DNA from: Reyranellaceae bacterium
GTDB taxonomy: Bacteria > Pseudomonadota > Alphaproteobacteria > Reyranellales > Reyranellaceae
Direction: 5' to 3'
Length of the DNA: 64,000 nucleotides
Assembly: GCA_022844045.1 (NCBI GenBank)
Contig: JALHMM010000009.1
Coordinates: 42,948-106,947, forward strand
Shown here: in pieces, positions 1 to 10,451 of the stretch
How the letters are laid out: each line of letters starts with the position of its first letter
Position numbering within the stretch: position 1 is the stretch's first letter
Program-made: the position numbers and the translations under genes
Notes under the pieces: generated by a model
What the model was told of the DNA's origin: nothing
Databases searched by the model: none
The model's input: the letters and a program-made list of their open reading frames with translations, nothing else

Positions 1-146
1 TGGTTGCAGACATTGTCCAGGAACCAGTCGAGCTCGCGCGTCTCGGCGATGATCGAGCTGAACAGATAGCGCGGGTTCCAGTCGGCGATAACGCCGCCCA
101 GATCGAACACCACGACCGACGGCGGAGCGGCTGAAACGGAGCGCAC
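1..146 (-). CDS. HAD-family hydrolase, N-terminal part
   Basis: Only the first 48 codons lie in the window; the gene runs off the left edge. The frame opens at a GTG at 146 and soon reads VVVFDLGGVIADWNPRYLF, the HAD motif I with its nucleophile aspartate followed by the WNPRYLF stretch common in HAD-IA hydrolases (haloacid dehalogenase or epoxide-hydrolase-N-terminal type). A cytosolic phosphatase or dehalogenase role is inferred; the substrate cannot be told. A TTG at 158 in the same frame is an alternative start. It is divergent from gyrA; the 264 bases between them hold an AT-rich patch around 260-300 and no gene that I can see. Confidence 0.6.
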   Translation of the reverse strand, partial: MRSVSAAPPSVVVFDLGGVIADWNPRYLFSSIIAETRELDWFLDNVCN

Positions 147-410
147 GGGACCTCGCAAACAGGGGCGGCGGACCCTAGCCCGAGGCGGCTTTCGGGGCGA
201 CCAGATTCGTCAGGATGGCAAAGCCGCGGCCAAGCCTTCGCAGATGCAAAATGAGAGGCATTTTCTTTAATTAAATCAGTTGGTTATCGTGCCTGAAATA
301 GCATCGATTTCGATTGCCTCCAGAGGCCTGTCTGATAGTGTGCGCCGATCGTGTTCAGGGGCCTCAGAATCGCGCCCGGAACCCACCCCGATCGGCCTTA
401 GACACCACCC

Positions 411-3278
<2,868 letters not shown>

Positions 3279-3389
3279 TTCCGCTCTGCTGTGTTGCGGT
3301 GCCGCAACATGGTGGCAACCCGCCTGTAATCCGGCTAATAGGTCGTCCCGCAACGCACCATAAACGTCGGTTCAGACGGCGGGGGGAAC

Positions 3390-3908
3390 ATGGCGAACGA
3401 GCGGATCGGTGTCTATCCGGGCACCTTCGACCCGATCACCAGCGGCCATTCCGAGATCGTGCGGCGCTCGATGCGCCTGGTCGACAACCTCGTGCTCGCG
3501 CCGGCGATGAATGTCGGCAAGGGCCCGCTGTTCTCGCTCGAGGAGCGCATCGAGATGCTCGGCGAGGTGATCGCCGAGCAGCCCGAGGAGATCCGCTCGC
3601 GCATCAGTATCGTGCCCTTCACCGGCCTGCTGGTGCATTTCGCCAAGTCGCAGAGCGCCACCTGCATCATCCGCGGCCTGCGCGCGGTGTCGGATTTCGA
3701 GTACGAGATCCAGATGGCCAACATGAACGCGCGCATGGAGCCGGCGATCGAGACCATCTTCCTGATGGCCTCCGACCGGCACCAGTTCATCGCCTCGAGC
3801 CTGGTCAAGGACATCGCGCGGCTGGGCGGCAACACCTCGTCGTTCGTCTCGCCCAAGGTCTTCGAGCGGCTGAAGGCGAAATTCGCCGGTGAGCGCGGCG
3901 TGAACTGA
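3390..3908 (+). CDS. coaD: Phosphopantetheine adenylyltransferase
   Basis: CoaD transfers AMP from ATP to 4'-phosphopantetheine, the penultimate step of coenzyme A synthesis in the cytosol. The 172 residues match the family length. The nucleotidyltransferase motif reads GTFDPITSGH, with the T/SxGH signature at residues 17-20, and the second conserved block IASSLVKDIA (ISSSxVKE type) lies near residue 131. The ATG follows a GGCGGGGGGAA stretch suited to ribosome binding. Proximity to gyrA is a common alphaproteobacterial arrangement. Confidence 0.96.
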   Translation: MANERIGVYPGTFDPITSGHSEIVRRSMRLVDNLVLAPAMNVGKGPLFSLEERIEMLGEVIAEQPEEIRSRISIVPFTGLLVHFAKSQSATCIIRGLRAVSDFEYEIQMANMNARMEPAIETIFLMASDRHQFIASSLVKDIARLGGNTSSFVSPKVFERLKAKFAGERGVN

Positions 3909-4022
3909 GGTGCCGCGAAGTCCCGGTCACAGGGCGGTCACAGGGAACGCGCTCGCCTCCCTCGCCGTTTAGGCCTTCAGCCCGACGCCGATCCCCGGCA
4001 TCGGATGTGAAGGAGCCTTCCC

Positions 4023-4352
4023 ATGAGCGTCCTGTCCCGCCGAGGTATGTTCGCCAGCCTGGCGCTGGCCAGCGGTTGTGCGTTGGTCCTGTCGTCTGCG
4101 CTGGCGCAACCACAGATCCAGATCGTGCCGATGGAGCCGCCTCCGCCGCGTGTCGAGATGGTGCCGGTGATTCCGATGGAGCGCCGCGAGGTCGAGTTCT
4201 GGCAGCCCGGCTACTGGCGCTGGAACGGCCGTAGCCACGACTGGGTCGAGGGTCGTTACGTCGTGCGTCCACGCACCGGCGCGACCTGGGTGCCTGGTCG
4301 CTGGGAGCGCAGCGGGTCAGGCTGGATCTATGTCGAGGGCAGCTGGCAGTAA
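4023..4352 (+). CDS. Small secreted YXWGXW-repeat-like protein
   Basis: The product is 109 residues. A signal peptide spans about residues 1-28, with two arginines, a hydrophobic core and cleavage near SALA-Q. A Pro/Met-rich segment follows. The mature part holds two Trp/Tyr/Gly repeats, WQPGYWRWNG at residue 60 and WVPGRWERSG at residue 89, the second continuing to a terminal GSWQ. This resembles the YXWGXW (WXXGYW) repeat family of outer-membrane or periplasmic proteins, whose function is not established. The gene stands alone; a hairpin follows at 4369-4398 and tRNA-Lys after that. Confidence 0.75.
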   Translation: MSVLSRRGMFASLALASGCALVLSSALAQPQIQIVPMEPPPPRVEMVPVIPMERREVEFWQPGYWRWNGRSHDWVEGRYVVRPRTGATWVPGRWERSGSGWIYVEGSWQ

Positions 4353-4368
4353 CCTCGGCAACAGCACC

Positions 4369-4398
4369 GAACCAGGCGGAGTCACCTCCGCCCGGTTC
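4369..4398 (+). terminator. Hairpin terminator candidate
   Basis: A stem GAACC-A-GGCGGAG pairs with CTCCGCC-C-GGTTC around a 4-base loop, giving 12 pairs with one mismatch, and is followed by the pyrimidine-rich TGTCTTCTGTCC. It begins 17 bases after the stop of the small secreted protein and precedes tRNA-Lys. It probably ends transcription of the former. There is no long T run, so efficiency is uncertain. Confidence 0.55.
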
Positions 4399-4461
4399 TG
4401 TCTTCTGTCCACACGCGTTGACCGCGTCGAGCCCGCCGCCTATACCGGCGCCGCCGAGGGC

Positions 4462-4536
4462 GGGCGCGTAGCTCAGCGGCAGAGCATCTGACTTTTAATC
4501 AGAGGGTCGCGGGTTCGATCCCCGCCGCGCTCACCA
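4462..4536 (+). tRNA. tRNA-Lys (UUU)
   Basis: The 75 bases fold as a full cloverleaf. The acceptor stem GGGCGCG pairs with CGCGCTC (one G-U), the D arm is GCTC...GAGC, and the anticodon stem TCTGA/TCAGA encloses loop CTTTTAA with anticodon TTT. The T arm is GCGGG-TTCGATC-CCCGC. The discriminator is A and CCA is encoded at 4534-4536. It reads lysine codons AAA/AAG. Confidence 0.97.
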
Positions 4537-4655
4537 ACCCTGCCCGATACCAAGCATGTGCTGAAGATGCGGCTGGCTCACGCCATTGTCGGTTGGATGG
4601 TCGCGCGATATGGTTGAGGCGCCGATCGGGTTGGATATGGAGCGGAGGGCGCACC

Positions 4656-5708
4656 ATGAGATCGATTCCGGCATCACTAGCTTTTCTCGCGGCGTTGATG
4701 CCGATGTCCGCTCTAGGCCAGGCGTGGGAGGAGATTCCCGGCACTCGACAAAAACTTGGTAACTGGGATCTTGTCGCATGGAGAGAAGGCGGCCGTTCCG
4801 GTTGCTCGATGATTGTCGGCTATTCCAACGGCGCCCACATGAACTTCGTGCTGGAAGGCGATCAGTTGCGGATTCGCTGGTGGCACCCGGACTGGCGCTA
4901 CGTCGTTGGCCAGACGATCTCCGTTACATTCTGGGTCGACGGATCGTCGCCGCATACCGTCGATGCCAAGCGTGTTGGCAGTGCCAAGGAGCCTTGGCTG
5001 CTCGCGGTCCTCCACGATTCGCCCGACCTGTTCGATCAACTCCGTACCGGTGGCCAATTGTACGTTCGCGCGCAGGGAGGCGCCAGCTACGCGTTCGTTC
5101 TCACGGCAACCAACGCCGCTTTGACCGCCCTCCGCGGCTGCGCTGCACGACATAGGGGTACCGAGCCGCCACCCCCGGCGTCGGGCGCCCCGCGCGACGG
5201 TCAGACGGCGCGCGCTCTGCCTTTGCTCACCGCCGACCAGCGCGTCAACGCGGTGCGTCTCGCGGCGAACCTGCTGACGAAAATGCCCGGGTTCCGAATC
5301 TTGAACGAGGAGGAACAGAGGGCGTTGAATCCGACGCTGGCCAAGCTGGAAGCGGCGGTTGTCTGGCGCTCCGAAGGTGGCGCTTACGGGGCGATCCATT
5401 TGTTTGCCAATCAGACGGAAGCGACCATCCCGAAGCTTGCGTCGGCCATCACCGGTGCGATGGGCGAGCAATGCAAGGGAGAGTTCACACTCACAATGGC
5501 ACCCGACGTGAGGTCCGCCGCGGTGCGACGAATTCACGTCTCATGCTCGGATGAGACACCCCAAAGGGTGTCGAGAATCATCCTCATGCCGTGGGCCAAG
5601 GAGGGTGTATATTTGTTCACTACCGAGGGGACGACTGAAAACAACGCGGCCGTCGTCCGAGCCGAGGAACTCTTGCGGAACGCGCTGTTCGAGATCGCGC
5701 AGCGCTAG
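4656..5708 (+). CDS. Secreted protein of unknown function
   Basis: I do not recognise this 350-residue protein. I chose the ATG at 4656 because it gives a clean signal peptide (MRSIPASLAFLAALMPMSALG); the frame is open upstream to 4593 but that extension is not signal-like. The first half (GNWDLVAWREGG, then alternating strand-like segments ending near TALRGCAARH) resembles small beta-rich periplasmic domains found in rhizobial proteins. A Pro-rich linker near residue 170 leads to a second domain. Base composition is slightly less GC-rich than its neighbours. The gene starts 119 bases after tRNA-Lys, so acquisition near the tRNA is possible but unproven. Confidence 0.6.
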   Translation: MRSIPASLAFLAALMPMSALGQAWEEIPGTRQKLGNWDLVAWREGGRSGCSMIVGYSNGAHMNFVLEGDQLRIRWWHPDWRYVVGQTISVTFWVDGSSPHTVDAKRVGSAKEPWLLAVLHDSPDLFDQLRTGGQLYVRAQGGASYAFVLTATNAALTALRGCAARHRGTEPPPPASGAPRDGQTARALPLLTADQRVNAVRLAANLLTKMPGFRILNEEEQRALNPTLAKLEAAVVWRSEGGAYGAIHLFANQTEATIPKLASAITGAMGEQCKGEFTLTMAPDVRSAAVRRIHVSCSDETPQRVSRIILMPWAKEGVYLFTTEGTTENNAAVVRAEELLRNALFEIAQR

Positions 5709-5732
5709 ATCGGACCAGGGAAGACTCCACAC

Positions 5733-6077
5733 ATGTCCATGCCCGCCGCCGAGAAGGCCAAGCGTCCGATCGCCATCACCATCATCTGCGTGCTGGGTCT
5801 CATCGGCGCGGTGGTCTCCGTCCCCCTCATCTTCTCCTCGGTCGCGCGGAGTATCGGTGCCTGGTACCCGCCCTACCTGGCGCTCTGCAGCGTCATCGGC
5901 CTGGCCTGCATGGTCGGCCTGTGGATGATGAAGAAGTGGGCGGTGTTCCTGTACACCGGCCTGCTGGTGATCAATCAAGTTGTCCTGCTGGCGATGGGCG
6001 TGTGGAATCCTCTCGCCCTCGTGGTGCCGCTGATCGTCGTCGTTGTCGCCTTCATGAACCTCTCGAAGATGTCCTGA
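5733..6077 (+). CDS. Small multi-pass membrane protein
   Basis: This is a 114-residue protein with about four predicted membrane segments: roughly residues 13-33 (IAITIICVLGLIGAVVSVPL), 45-66, 69-88 and 90-108. After a short basic N-terminus, MPAAEKAKRP, almost everything is hydrophobic. No catalytic or binding motif is visible, so function is unknown. It starts 24 bases after the preceding secreted protein and could share its transcript. It converges with the aminotransferase-like gene, whose stop lies 10 bases away. Confidence 0.65.
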   Translation: MSMPAAEKAKRPIAITIICVLGLIGAVVSVPLIFSSVARSIGAWYPPYLALCSVIGLACMVGLWMMKKWAVFLYTGLLVINQVVLLAMGVWNPLALVVPLIVVVVAFMNLSKMS

Positions 6078-6087
6078 GGCGCAGGTC

Positions 6088-7263
6088 TCAGGCCAGTACC
6101 GCGCGTAGCGCCACGCCGAGCCGCCCGAAGTCATCGGCCGAGAGATAGGGCGCCGCGGCGATTCGCACCCAGGCGCGGTCCTGGAACGGCACGATCTGCG
6201 CTTCCAGCGCATGCTCCTCGCGCAACCGTCTCTTCAGTGCGAGCGTGTTATCGCGCGTCCCGGATACGCGCGAGGGCAGCGCGACAGTCGCCATCATCGC
6301 GCGCGCGTCCGGCGGCGTCGCCTCGTTGACCTCGAGCGCGGCGCAGAGCGACGGCACGGCGTGTTCGATCAAGCCATAGTTCCACGCCACCAGCCGCGCA
6401 CGGCCGATCCGCTCGGCGAAGTCGAAGGCGGCGTCGACGCACAGCATCGGCGTCGGATCGTGCGTACCCTGCCAGTCGAACTCGGCGTTGTAGCCCTGGC
6501 CGTAGCCATGGCTGATCACCGTGGGATGCAGCCGCTCGCGCCACGCCGGCGAGGCCCACAGCACGCCGCAGCCACGCGGCACGAAGGCCCATTTGTGCAG
6601 GTTGCCGACATAGAGGTCGGCGCCCAGCGCCGGCACGTCGACGTCGCGCAGATGGCCGGGCGCGTGCGCGCCGTCGATCGCCAGGGCCACGCCCTTCACC
6701 CGACACAGCGCGGCGATGCGCGCCACCGGCAGGATCAGCGCCGTGGGCGAGGTGATGTGGTCGACGATCACCAGCTTCGTGCGCGGCGTGATCGCGCGCT
6801 CGACCGCCTCGACAGCGCCGTCGTGGCTGTAATCGGGCCAGGGCAGGCGCGCGATCACCACCTTCGCGCCGGGCGCCGATGATTCGTACAGCGCCGCCTG
6901 CAGCACGGCGTTGTAGCCGTGATCGGTCAGCACGATCTCGTCGCCCGCCTTCAGGCCGAGCGAGCGCAACACGCTGTTCAGCCCGGCCGTGGCGTTGGCA
7001 ACGAACACCCAGCTCTCGCCGCTGCCGCCGAGCCACGCCGCGACGCGATGGGCCGCGGCGCGCGCCAGCGCCGCGAAGTGCTCGCGGTCGAAGAACGCCG
7101 TGGGGTTGGCCTCGATCTGGCGGCGCCAGACGTCCTGGGTGACGCGCACCGGCACCGGCGTGACGCCATAGCCGCCGTGGTTGAGATAGGCGATGTCCGG
7201 GTCGAGGCCGAACAGGGCGGCCATCTCGTGCGACCCGAACGCTGGCGTGTCGGCCGGTGGCAT
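6088..7263 (-). CDS. Class V aminotransferase-fold PLP enzyme
   Basis: The 391-residue protein matches the class V aminotransferase fold and most resembles isopenicillin-N-epimerase-like or cysteine-desulfurase-like enzymes. The N-terminus reads YLNHGGYGVTP, the usual substrate-entry signature. The cofactor aspartate is in AIDGAHAPGH (Asp198, His200), and the Schiff-base lysine is Lys224 in VGNLHKWAFVPRG. The substrate cannot be inferred; racemisation, epimerisation or desulfurylation of an amino acid are options. The ATG at 7263 was chosen as the first start before the family N-terminus. It is divergent from the XRE regulator at 7369, which may control it. Confidence 0.85.
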   Translation of the reverse strand: MPPADTPAFGSHEMAALFGLDPDIAYLNHGGYGVTPVPVRVTQDVWRRQIEANPTAFFDREHFAALARAAAHRVAAWLGGSGESWVFVANATAGLNSVLRSLGLKAGDEIVLTDHGYNAVLQAALYESSAPGAKVVIARLPWPDYSHDGAVEAVERAITPRTKLVIVDHITSPTALILPVARIAALCRVKGVALAIDGAHAPGHLRDVDVPALGADLYVGNLHKWAFVPRGCGVLWASPAWRERLHPTVISHGYGQGYNAEFDWQGTHDPTPMLCVDAAFDFAERIGRARLVAWNYGLIEHAVPSLCAALEVNEATPPDARAMMATVALPSRVSGTRDNTLALKRRLREEHALEAQIVPFQDRAWVRIAAAPYLSADDFGRLGVALRAVLA

Positions 7264-7368
7264 GGATCCTCCGGAAGGCTTCTGCGCCCTCGCCCCATCT
7301 TCGAGAGGCGCGGAGCGGGTTGCAAGGCGTCGTGCCATGGCTATGGTGCCGGCGAAAGGGACATCGCC

Positions 7369-7941
7369 ATGAACGGAACCGACGGCGCCGCCCTTGAGGC
7401 CGGCGATCTGGGACGCTCGCTGCGCGTCTGGCGCGCGCTGCGCCGCATGAAACAGGGCCACGCCGCCGAGTTGCTCGGCGTATCGCAGGCCACGGTGTCG
7501 CGCTGGGAGTCCGGCCACCAAGCACCAACGTCGCCCGAACGCCAGGCGTTGCGCGCGTTGATGGCGGCACGGCTCGATGGCGCGGCCGATCATGCGCTGG
7601 CGCGGCTGGTGCGCGGATCGTCGCGCGAGGCGCACCTGATTTGCGACCTGACGCATCGTCTGCTGGCCGCCTCGCCCGCGCGCGAGCGGCGCTGGAGGCT
7701 GTCCGCCCGCGAGCTGCTGGGCACGTCGATGTGGCGCTTCCACACCGAAGCGATCGCCCGCGCCGAGGCGGCGCTGCCGGCGCTGGGCTGGTACGGCGAG
7801 GCCCCACCAGAAGTCGAGGTGCTGACCGGCGCCAACGAATCGCGCGAGGTACCGATCCGTCGCGGCCGCTGCCGCTGGACGCGACTGCGCCTGTCCGACG
7901 GCAGCTACGCGCGGCTGGTCGAGACCGAGGCCGCCGCCTGA
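7369..7941 (+). CDS. XRE-family HTH transcriptional regulator
   Basis: The 190-residue protein carries an N-terminal Cro/C1-type helix-turn-helix at about residues 15-65 (LRVWRALRRMKQGHAAELL, then SQATVSRWESG). The C-terminal 120 residues have no domain that I recognise and end in a strand-rich stretch (RGRCRWTRLRLSDGSYARLVE). The start at 7369 begins just before the HTH region. The gene lies divergent from the PLP enzyme with 105 bases between, suggesting local control. Its 3' end overlaps the convergent methyltransferase by 37 bases. Confidence 0.8.
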   Translation: MNGTDGAALEAGDLGRSLRVWRALRRMKQGHAAELLGVSQATVSRWESGHQAPTSPERQALRALMAARLDGAADHALARLVRGSSREAHLICDLTHRLLAASPARERRWRLSARELLGTSMWRFHTEAIARAEAALPALGWYGEAPPEVEVLTGANESREVPIRRGRCRWTRLRLSDGSYARLVETEAAA

Positions 7942-8633
7942 TCCTTCGCCCAGACCATGGCGAAGCTCACCGGTCGGTCGCGCTGCGCCGCCCATTTGGG
8001 TTTGGCCGCGATCCAGTCGTCGTCGACCAGGCCCTCGACCATCTCCGCCAGGCGCAGCCCGGCACCGAGGCCGGCCGCGACATGATCGCTGGTGAGATGC
8101 ACGTGGCTTTCGATCGCAACCGGCTCGCCCGGCGCGCGATCGAAATGCGTCGGCATGCCGACCATCATCAGGAAGAACGGGTGGTAGCCCACCAGCACGA
8201 AACGGCGGCCGGGCGCGAGCAGGCGCGCGGCCTCGCGATATACCGGCCGCAGATCGGCAAGATGCTCGTCGGCCAGCACCATGGTCGCGAGATCGCATGA
8301 ACCGCCGCCGAGTCCCGTGGCGGTGATATCAGCGAGTGTCAGGCGCTGATAGACGCCCTTGCCGCGCGCGCCCTCGAGCATCGCCTGGGTGAAGTCCACA
8401 CCGTGCAGATTCGTGACGCCTGACTTGCGCAGCCACACCCCGATGCGGCCAGTGCCGCAGGCAAGGTCGATGGCGTTGGCGGCGCGCGGCCACTCGACGC
8501 TTCGTAAACGGCCCAGCAGCCGCAGGTCCATCAGGTCGAGGACTGTGTCCTCGTACGTGCGAGCCCATTCGCCGTAGCCCTCGCGCACGGGCACGGTCGG
8601 GTAGTGACGCTGGTCGAATTTCGCGAAGTCCAT
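7905..8633 (-). CDS. Class I SAM-dependent methyltransferase
   Basis: The protein is 242 residues with a Rossmann-type methyltransferase domain. Motif I is AIDLACGTGRIG (residues 54-65), the acidic ribose-binding residue is in LHGVDFT, and a post-motif segment reads GSCDLATMVLADEHL. It resembles the UbiE/Methyltransf_11 group of small-molecule methyltransferases. The substrate is unknown. The 3' end overlaps the convergent XRE gene at 7905-7941, which could make the two transcripts antisense to each other. Confidence 0.85.
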   Translation of the reverse strand: MDFAKFDQRHYPTVPVREGYGEWARTYEDTVLDLMDLRLLGRLRSVEWPRAANAIDLACGTGRIGVWLRKSGVTNLHGVDFTQAMLEGARGKGVYQRLTLADITATGLGGGSCDLATMVLADEHLADLRPVYREAARLLAPGRRFVLVGYHPFFLMMVGMPTHFDRAPGEPVAIESHVHLTSDHVAAGLGAGLRLAEMVEGLVDDDWIAAKPKWAAQRDRPVSFAMVWAKDQAAASVSTSRA

Positions 8634-8687
8634 GGCCGCAGAATACGCCCGGGCGCCCCGGACCGGGATGAATGAATTATGCGTGGG

Positions 8688-8969
8688 CTACTTCAGTTCC
8701 ACGCCGATAGCGTCGCGCAGCGCCTCGAAGGCCTTCGCCGGCCCGAGCTTCAGCATCAGTTCGTGCCACCAGGCGGCGGTGTCGGCGACATGCAGGTTGA
8801 AGGTCGAGGGCGGCAGGTCGCGCGACCATTTCGCCAGGCCCTGGCTGTTGAACACCAGCAGGATGGCGAGCGCGATGGCCATGATCGGCGGCAGCACCCA
8901 CAGGCGCTGTGGCCGCATGTCGGTCTCGAGCTCGATCGTGCCCGGGGCGAGGTCGTCGCTCGCGCTCAT
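8688..8969 (-). CDS. Small single-pass membrane protein beside MBOAT gene
   Basis: This 93-residue protein has an acidic N-terminus, one strong membrane segment at about residues 23-44 (LWVLPPIMAIALAILLVF) and a C-terminal soluble part of about 50 residues (WSRDLPPSTFNLHVADTAAW). It starts 12 bases downstream of the MBOAT acyltransferase stop and is the last gene of the four-gene leftward set. Position suggests an accessory subunit of the O-acylation machine. I do not recognise the family. Confidence 0.65.
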   Translation of the reverse strand: MSASDDLAPGTIELETDMRPQRLWVLPPIMAIALAILLVFNSQGLAKWSRDLPPSTFNLHVADTAAWWHELMLKLGPAKAFEALRDAIGVELK

Positions 8970-8981
8970 CGCCGTGCTCCC

Positions 8982-10400
8982 TCAGAACTGGAAGTAGATG
9001 AAGGGGGCGGCACCATCGCCGCCGATCGCCTCGATCACCAGCAGCGAGACGCCGATCAGCGCGCCCACCGCCCAGGTGGGCAGGCGGTGGTAGAGGCGAT
9101 CGGTGCGCTGCAACGTGTCGGCCGGCGTGAACTGGATGGCCATGCCGAAGGCGATCAACACCAACAGGAAGGGCGTCAGCAGCTCCGATGGCCGCGACCA
9201 GTCGCCGAAGCCGGCCAGCATCTCCCAGACCCGCGCCAGGTTCTCGGCGCGGAAGAAGATCCAGCAGAAGCAGACGAAGTGGAAGATCAGCAGCACGCCC
9301 AGCGCGCGGCGCCACAGCGGCTTGTTTTCGGCGTCGCGGCCGAAACCGGTGGCGCGCTCCAGCGCGAGGAAGCCGCCATGCAGCGCGCCCCAGATCAGGA
9401 ACTTCCACGCAGCACCATGCCAGATGCCGCCCAGCACCATGGTCAGCAGCAGATTGCGATAGGTCTTGAGCTCGCTGCCGCGATTGCCGCCGAGCGGGAT
9501 GTAGAGGTAGTCGCGCAGCCAGCTCGACAGCGACATGTGCCAGCGGCGCCAGAAATCGGCCAGGGTCTCGGCGCGGTAGGGCTGGTTGAAGTTGCGCTGG
9601 AAGCGATAGCCGAGCAGGGCGGCGACGCCGATGGCGATGTCGCTGTAAGCGCTGAAGTCGCAGTAGATCTGCACCGCGTAGGCGTAGACCGCGAACAGCA
9701 GGTCGACGGCGCCGTAGGCTGTGGGATCGAAGAACGCCTTGTCGACCAGGCTGACCGCCAGATAATTGGCGACGATCGCCTTCTTGAATACGCCCCACAT
9801 GATCAGGATCAGCCCCAGCCCGACGAAGACGCGGTTGGGGCTGGGCGGCGTCTCGAGCTGCGGCAGGAAAGCGGCGGCGCGCACGATCGGGCCGGCCACC
9901 AGATGCGGGAAGAACGAGATGAAGAACATCACGTCGATCAGCGGCCGCGAGCGGTCGAGATCGCCGCGATAGAGGTCGACGATGTAGGAGATGCCCTGGA
10001 AGGTGAAGAACGAGATGCCCACCGGCAGGATGATCTCGAGGAAGGGCAGCTCGCGCTCCATGCCGAGCGAGCGCAGCAGCTCGCCGAGCGATTCGATGAA
10101 CCAGCCGTAGTACTTGAAGAAGCCCAGCAGCGAGAGGTTGAGGATCACAGCGAGGATGACGACGCGTTTGCACCAGACGGTGCCGCGCGTGCGGTCGATC
10201 AGCCTGCCGGCGATGAAGTTCAGCGCCACGCTGCCGAACAGCAGGAAGGCCAGCTTCCAGTTCCAGAAGGCGTAGAAGAAATAGCTCGCGCCGATGATCG
10301 CCAGCTTGTGCAGAGTGTGCGCGCGCGTGATCGCCAACGCCCAGGCGATCGGGCAGACCACCAGGAAGAACAGCAGAAAGTTGAGCGTCGGGAAGATCAT
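8982..10400 (-). CDS. MBOAT O-acyltransferase (AlgI-like)
   Basis: This 472-residue polytopic membrane protein belongs to the membrane-bound O-acyltransferase family, of the AlgI/PatA/DltB type that passes acyl groups from the cytosol to extracytoplasmic polysaccharides. The core reads DFWRRWHMSLSSWLRDY (residues 282-298), followed by GGIWHGAAW with the expected catalytic His at about 328. N-terminal helices (FFLVVCPIAWALAI, FFYAFWNWKLAFLLFG) fit the family. It lies 51 bases downstream of an SGNH hydrolase, the usual partner that places acetyl on the glycan. Which polymer is modified is unknown, since no polymer synthesis genes are nearby. Confidence 0.92.
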   Translation of the reverse strand: MIFPTLNFLLFFLVVCPIAWALAITRAHTLHKLAIIGASYFFYAFWNWKLAFLLFGSVALNFIAGRLIDRTRGTVWCKRVVILAVILNLSLLGFFKYYGWFIESLGELLRSLGMERELPFLEIILPVGISFFTFQGISYIVDLYRGDLDRSRPLIDVMFFISFFPHLVAGPIVRAAAFLPQLETPPSPNRVFVGLGLILIMWGVFKKAIVANYLAVSLVDKAFFDPTAYGAVDLLFAVYAYAVQIYCDFSAYSDIAIGVAALLGYRFQRNFNQPYRAETLADFWRRWHMSLSSWLRDYLYIPLGGNRGSELKTYRNLLLTMVLGGIWHGAAWKFLIWGALHGGFLALERATGFGRDAENKPLWRRALGVLLIFHFVCFCWIFFRAENLARVWEMLAGFGDWSRPSELLTPFLLVLIAFGMAIQFTPADTLQRTDRLYHRLPTWAVGALIGVSLLVIEAIGGDGAAPFIYFQF

Positions 10401-10411
10401 CGCGAGGTGCT

Positions 10412-10436
10412 GTCGTCCTGAGCGCAGCGAAGGACC
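10412..10436. repeat. Single arm of a REP-like element
   Basis: The sequence gtcgtcctgagcgcagcga continues to aaggacc and is the same as the left arm of the element at 36503-36610. Only one arm is present here. It sits between the MBOAT gene and the upstream SGNH hydrolase gene. Confidence 0.6.
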
Positions 10437-10451
10437 CGGCGCGAGCTCATC

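Noticed and set aside
3292..3309. Hairpin tgttgcgg-tg-ccgcaaca after gyrA
   Set aside because: The loop would be only two bases and there is no T run; not convincing as an intrinsic terminator.
4462..5708. Genomic island inserted at tRNA-Lys
   Set aside because: Only one gene of mildly different composition follows, with no integrase and no second attachment-like copy of the tRNA 3' end noticed.
8679..10421. 580-codon open frame on the plus strand
   Set aside because: It is antisense to the MBOAT acyltransferase and the small membrane protein, both with clear family features; the product is Gln/Arg/Glu-rich and without motifs.
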